Of a stretch of DNA of 64,000 nt, positions 59,125 through 64,000 are shown in pieces (the stretch's first letter is position 1; each line of letters starts with the position of its first letter). Both the position numbers and the translations under genes were made by a program. The notes below the pieces were generated by a model. It was given only the letters and a program-made list of their open reading frames with translations, was not told where the DNA came from and did not search any database. Source of the stretch: Sambucus nigra. Its lineage: Eukaryota; Streptophyta; Magnoliopsida; Dipsacales; Adoxaceae. The DNA lies in assembly GCA_949130495.1 (NCBI GenBank), contig OX422208.1:640440523-640504522 (forward strand), read 5' to 3'.

Positions 59125-60458
59125 TTAATCATACCCGTGCTACTTGCTATCATGGAGGTTTTCGCACTGGGACAGTCTTATTCCGATGTGACCTTTATGG
59201 GGGATATTGACTTGTACCCAAGAACATAGTGTCCTTGGTACAGGATAACTGAGAATGATAGCCAGACGGTCCTAAGAGACGTGAGGGTATGTGTTGATCT
59301 CTTAGTGACTTGGAACTATGATTTGCCACCAATATATGTGTTTTGTGTTAATACAGTTCGAGAGTGATTCCGAACTAGTATTTACCTTTTTGTACGAGAG
59401 ATATGGGGACTTGATAGCAGAATATGCCGTCACCATAGATTTTATGTGGGGTGCCTGATTTGTATATATATTATATGAGTGATGAATATACATATATACT
59501 AGTGATTCATCTATTGTGCTTGTAAGTAGATGAAAATGGAATAATTGGTATTAAACAAATTAAGTGTCTGGGAACTTAAATCTATATTGTGATGTGCATT
59601 AGCCAACTTGATAAATCCATAAGTAAGGTTAGCTCATATAAATCCTAGTTAAGCGATCACATGAATTAGGATTGATAAGGGGAGATTGGGTTAAACTAGT
59701 GAATTGGGTCGGTTTCATTTAGTATAATTCGGTAGTACGTTAGGCGTGCACATTAGTTGAGAGGTGAAAATTCTCAAGTGAGTGTCAAAGTACTAACATG
59801 TATGTAATATTAACTGGTGAGCATTTTAAATACTTGCTAAACTATTTTAAAAGTTATTTTACACTCGGGTTCTGACCCGTTTCCCGTTATCTTTTCCCTC
59901 TCTTGTATATATATATATTACAGGTGCCCAGCCACAGGGGCGTCAGGCTTGGACCTTTGGACTGTTTACATACTACAGTTAGTATGGGAGTTGCAGGTCC
60001 TTGTAGTAGACGACTTCATCCTTGTATTCTCAGTCTATCATTTAGTTCTCTTTAGATAGGGCATGTGTCACCCATTTCCATTTTTTATCTAGTCCAGAGA
60101 TTTGTACTCTTTATTTATGTCAGTATTCAGTTTAGTTGGGATTACTTGTGATTATTACATTGTCCTGGGATTTGGGATATTTTATTTGGATTGATTTGTC
60201 TTGCATGTTCTTTCATTTGGATGGTTTGGTTTTAATACTACTGATTTGTATTCGTAAAAATGGTTTCATAGCTAATAATAACAATCGGACTTAATTTATA
60301 AAATTAAATGTTTCGACACTTGGCTTAATTATTTATTTGGTGATTAATAAAGAAAATTATTTTTCGACGGTGATGCTAAGAATAAACCAACCTTACACTT
60401 TGAGTTAATTTAATAAAGGATTGATCACCCGATATTTAATTAGGCGGGGTGTCACAGG

Positions 60459-60470
60459 TGGTATCAGAGC
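60459..60470 (+). promoter_or_regulatory. primer-binding site, tRNA-iMet
   Basis: TGGTATCAGAGC two bases after the LTR end. Confidence 0.9.
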
Positions 60471-63400
60471 ATCAGGTTCTAGTGTCCTTATGATCTTTGC
60501 GGCTTATTATGCTTCCAGCGTTGCGTTGTTTGATATAGAGCCCTATGTTTAGGATTGTTGGTTTCTATAGAGAGATTTCGTTCTCCTTCTATGACGTATA
60601 TATATTAGTGAATCTTATTTGTGTTCAAACGTGTTCGAATAATGAAGTACGGCAGGCGAGGGCCGTTGGGCGGGCAACAGGAGACAAGACGTAGTTGAGG
60701 TTTTAAAGTATATTCGAGGATAATGACCATAGTCGAGGCCATCCCTATCATGGCATGAGAAGCCAGGAGTGTAAAGATGGCTATGACGCAGCCTATGATT
60801 TTCAAAGTGCTGTTATAGTCGAAGGTGGTGCAAAAGTAGACTCACCCAACGTGGTATAACTGGGAAAGAGTCATATGAAGCATTTAGGATAACCGTCGGT
60901 GGAAATTCTATAAATGCGTGGATTGTGTGTGTTAGCCAAAGGATGTAAAATATCGAAAGGATTGGGCATATGACGGAGTGTCGCTAACTGGAAGTGAAAA
61001 TTTGGGGTAAAATTTTTCTTAGCTCGTCGAAACGAAGTTATAATGGTGGGAGTTAACCACCACTCTTAGAAGTGGAATGTTATGTCTATAGAAGGATCTT
61101 AGGTATAGTTTGACCGCATGTTCCTTCATCAAATGTCCAAGATAAGATGTGAAAGTTGTTCTGAACTCATCACAAAAGGGTCGGACAGAAGTCCAATTGT
61201 GAATATGAATCTAAACTGTTAGCAAATCTCATATCGGAGGATGTAGATACAAATGGAGGAGAGGATTTTAAGTGGGATATCGACTCGTAAGAAAAGCTGA
61301 CAACACTTAAAGAGAATTCTACTGGACAGCATAGTGGCAAGGTCATGTATTATTCATAGAGATGTTAACGCTTCTTAGGGAAGGGAGCTAAAGGAATCGA
61401 AAGATTCAGTTGGGGAGTAAGACTGGGTGAAAAGCAGTTAGTGAAACGCCTAAAGGGGGAGACCCATCAGAGGACCTACTTAAATGATTCGGGTAGCCGA
61501 ATCCTTACCAAATAATGGTGAATGCAGTAAGGGTTGTCAAAGCCGGTAGTGTGTTCCTTAGGTCCAACAAAGCTAAGGGAACAACGGGGGTAGCCATCAG
61601 GAATCGAGCCTACCAAAGTCCGAGAGAAGAACAACCCTAAAATGGTCAGTATGACCATTGGTAAGTAGATTATGCATAGAAGTACTTTGTGGAGAGTGAA
61701 ACCACATGGGTTAATTTTTTCTCCAAGCGAGTAAATGGGACAAGAATACCGTGCCTAGTAAAGGGAAATGACCAAAGTAGTTTTTGTTTCGATTTGGACA
61801 GGCGTGTTACGTCCGAAATCCATTTGAGCAGCCAAGGCGATTGGTAAGGTAGAAGTATGAGTTTTATCCTCGGAGGATGAGGCGTGTTTTTTTTGTGACA
61901 CAAGTGAGTCACTACATTTTGTTTATTACTAGATTCACATGTGAGACGAGTTTAATGCGTATATGTATAACGTTATTATTATGTGAATATTTTCCCTAGT
62001 GTAGCGGGATTATCGGTAATGTTATCCGCAGAGGATGAATGGGTGTATTAATAGTATTATATAATTTATTGATATTACTTGTCTTAGTGATGGGTTATAC
62101 GGGTATGATATTACCCTGATTATAGTCTTATAAGTAATGGTTAGAACGATAGTGGACAGTGATTGCAAGGCTATCGGGGTTACTGCCCTAGTACAGGATG
62201 TTTTGTTCTGGCGAAGCCTCACCTGTGAGAGGGTCGGACTCACATTTATATTATATATTATAGATACTTTGAAGGGTATAGTGGTATCGAAATGTTTAAT
62301 CTCGGGGAGTGTATTGACTTTGTTGTTATGATTCAGTGTGTGTTGGGTTTACCGTTACGGGGAAAGATTTAACTCATTATCATGTTTAGTGCTCAGGACT
62401 TGGTGATAGGAAGAGCACATTGTTATGTCGATCCTTTAGAGACGTGGGATTTAAGATTTATGTTCATATGTTTGGGGACATGATCTTGAGAGTTTCGATT
62501 CTATGTATACGAGGTTTATGGAACGTGATTACCACCAATGTTGAGCGATAGTGTAATTGGCGAAAAGTTATTTGCTTAAATGTAATTACGAAAAGAGATA
62601 TGACTTTTATGTCTAGAGATGGGAATATATGGGTACATGTCATGGAATAATGACCTAACGGATTTTGATATTCGATAATGCTAGGTAGTAATGTATCGGG
62701 GGGTTCCTTGTTTGGATTTCGCTTAGCGAGACATCCCACGCATGAAACTTAGCGTAAGGTTGGAAGTAGGGAGATGTTTGGTCATTAGTCCATGAGTCGG
62801 TACCTCGATAATCATATAAGTATGCAGATATAACTGTAAGTAGTTTAATTACGATATAAGGCCAGTGGAGCCGGTTGTGAGGTGAGGAGGCATTAAAGAT
62901 TTTATCTTATCACCATTAGCTGAGGGGTGGAATGATGCTAAGGAGGATTTAGAAATTCAATTTCTAGGGTGATTGAGAGTACCCAAGTGTTATAATCGCA
63001 TTGTGAATGCAGGGGAAATAAATAATTGAGTGTTATGTGTGAAGTGTATGTGAAGTTTATGTCGGTATGCACGGTTTATAGGTTGTGTGGGCATCCTGGT
63101 TAGCTGAGGTCAGAATCGTCCGGGTCAAAGGAACGTGGGAATAGATGTGTGAAATATATGCCTGAATGACTAATATAACGAAGTAGAAATAGTAAAGTGG
63201 ATTAATCATTGTGTGAGAAGGACGATAACCCATAAATATGTGTGCAATCAGAATAACACACTTGAATTTGGTTGAAAGGCTGTGGGAAGCCATTTAAAAA
63301 GGGGTATTCCTTGAGAAGGGTAAAATTTAACTATTATGGAGAACATTCAGAGCGGAGTTGTAACTAGTAAAACGTTGAGAACGACTTGTGAGTACAAGGA

Positions 63401-64000
63401 ATTATGATGTTAGTAAGGTATAAATGGTCCAGCAGTGCACATCGTGGAGAAAAGTGCACGAGTTGGAACTTTCGATATACGCCGAGAAAAGAAGGGGAGT
63501 ATTAAGTGTCACTTAATGTGAGACATTACAAGTAGAAGTTGATGTTGAAGCGGGACATAATGAGTAGTCTCCGCGGGCAACGCTCATAAATAGAAATCGG
63601 TTGGAACAAGAGGACCAACCAGAGAATTGTGTAGCAAACCTACGATTCCTATAATGGAAGAGGGAAGTCAAGTCGGTAAAGTTTATTGGATGGGTTTCCA
63701 ACCTCAAGGTAAGATCAAGGGTTCCTTAGAACGTGTGGAACAAGTTTCCCAGGAAGGAAGGGATTCATATTCCTTTGGGGTGATTTACAATAGTAGCTAG
63801 TGTGCCACAGTCTTCCTTCGAAAAGAAGAATCGCACTGGTGCGTGGTACTACACGGTATTATTCTGAATTTGGATGAGATTTTTGAATTCCACCTTCAAT
63901 AAGGAATTTCAGGCAGCAGCGGGGATAACGTTTCGTTTTGAACAGGTTGTATCAACCATAGTCGGGGAGTAGGTGAACGGTGATTAACGACTAGTGGAAC
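60471..64000 (+). mobile_element. interior of a third LARD-like gypsy element
   Basis: No gag or pol. Leader (ATCAGGTTCTAGTGTCC) and several later segments resemble 8754-12500: AGACTCACCCAACGTGG (60838) against ACTCACCCAGTGTAGCC, GCTAAGGGAACAACGGGG (61570), and the GTATGCACGGTTTATAGG segment (63066). Holds the hairpin block at 62653. The 3' LTR is outside the window. Confidence 0.75.
62653..62748 (+). other. conserved hairpin block, copy in the third LARD-like element
   Basis: CCTAACGGATTTTGATATTC, then TAGTAATGTATCGGGGGG, TTCCTTGTTTGGATTTCGC and TTAGCGAGACATCCCACG. The hairpin core is TCGC TTA GCGA. Confidence 0.75.

Overview
The window looks like pericentromeric or other repeat-rich heterochromatin of a flowering plant. 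No ordinary host gene, tRNA or rRNA is recognisable. Almost every block can be assigned to a plant transposable element: Ty1/copia (SIRE-like), Ty3/gypsy of the Tat and Tekay/Del types, a CACTA transposon fragment, a hAT-type MITE and a foldback hairpin. The plant assignment rests on these families, on initiator-tRNA-Met primer sites (TGGTATCAGAGC) behind TGTAACACCCC-type LTRs, on the dual RNase H of the Tat polyprotein and on the AT-rich background.

Layout as nested stacks. (A) 1-6115: decayed copia pol, then two copia-type LTR fragments in opposite orientation. (B) 6484-21212: one decayed Tat gag-pol cut into three pieces by two insertions. The first is a non-coding gypsy element at 7777-16342 (TSD GCAAG); it carries a minus-strand Tat solo LTR in its interior and a rearranged copia derivative at 13318-16129 (TSD AATTG) in its 3' LTR. 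The second is a solo LTR at 17652-20612 (TSD ACTTG). (C) 22516-32934: a decayed Tekay-like pol interrupted by a hAT MITE (23284-23832) and by a minus-strand gag-only Tekay element at 24434-32296 (TSD CATAC). (D) 32935-57272: pieces compatible with one CACTA element, whose transposase-associated exon lies at 56775. It is split by a copia LTR, by a large Tat element at 34850-55434 and by a foldback MITE. The Tat element carries gag-pol on the plus strand, an intron-containing gene on the minus strand, and inside that gene a second non-coding gypsy element at 45672-53907 (TSD CCCAT). (E) 57392-64000: the 5' LTR and interior of a third non-coding gypsy element that leaves the window.

LTR divergence estimated by eye agrees with the nesting order: about 10% for the 7777-16342 element against about 0.5% for the copia derivative inside it, and about 2.4% for the Tat element against about 1% for the element inside it.

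The signals the annotation does not explain are RNA-like. (1) Clusters of short perfect palindromes, different in sequence for each family (TCGTTCGAACGA, CCGAATCGATTCGG, ATCGATCGAT, GTCGCTCGAACGAC), sit in the LTRs of both copia and gypsy families; in the gypsy families they lie about 0.9-1.2 kb from the LTR start. (2) A block of about 90 nt with a small hairpin whose stem shows compensatory changes occurs ten times in four pol-less gypsy elements, with one copy about 330-375 nt before the 3' LTR in each of the three complete ones. (3) A second small hairpin with base-pair-preserving changes lies upstream of the palindromes. Together they suggest conserved cis-acting RNA signals, perhaps for genomic RNA dimerisation or packaging, kept by elements that have lost their own proteins. 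This reading is inference.
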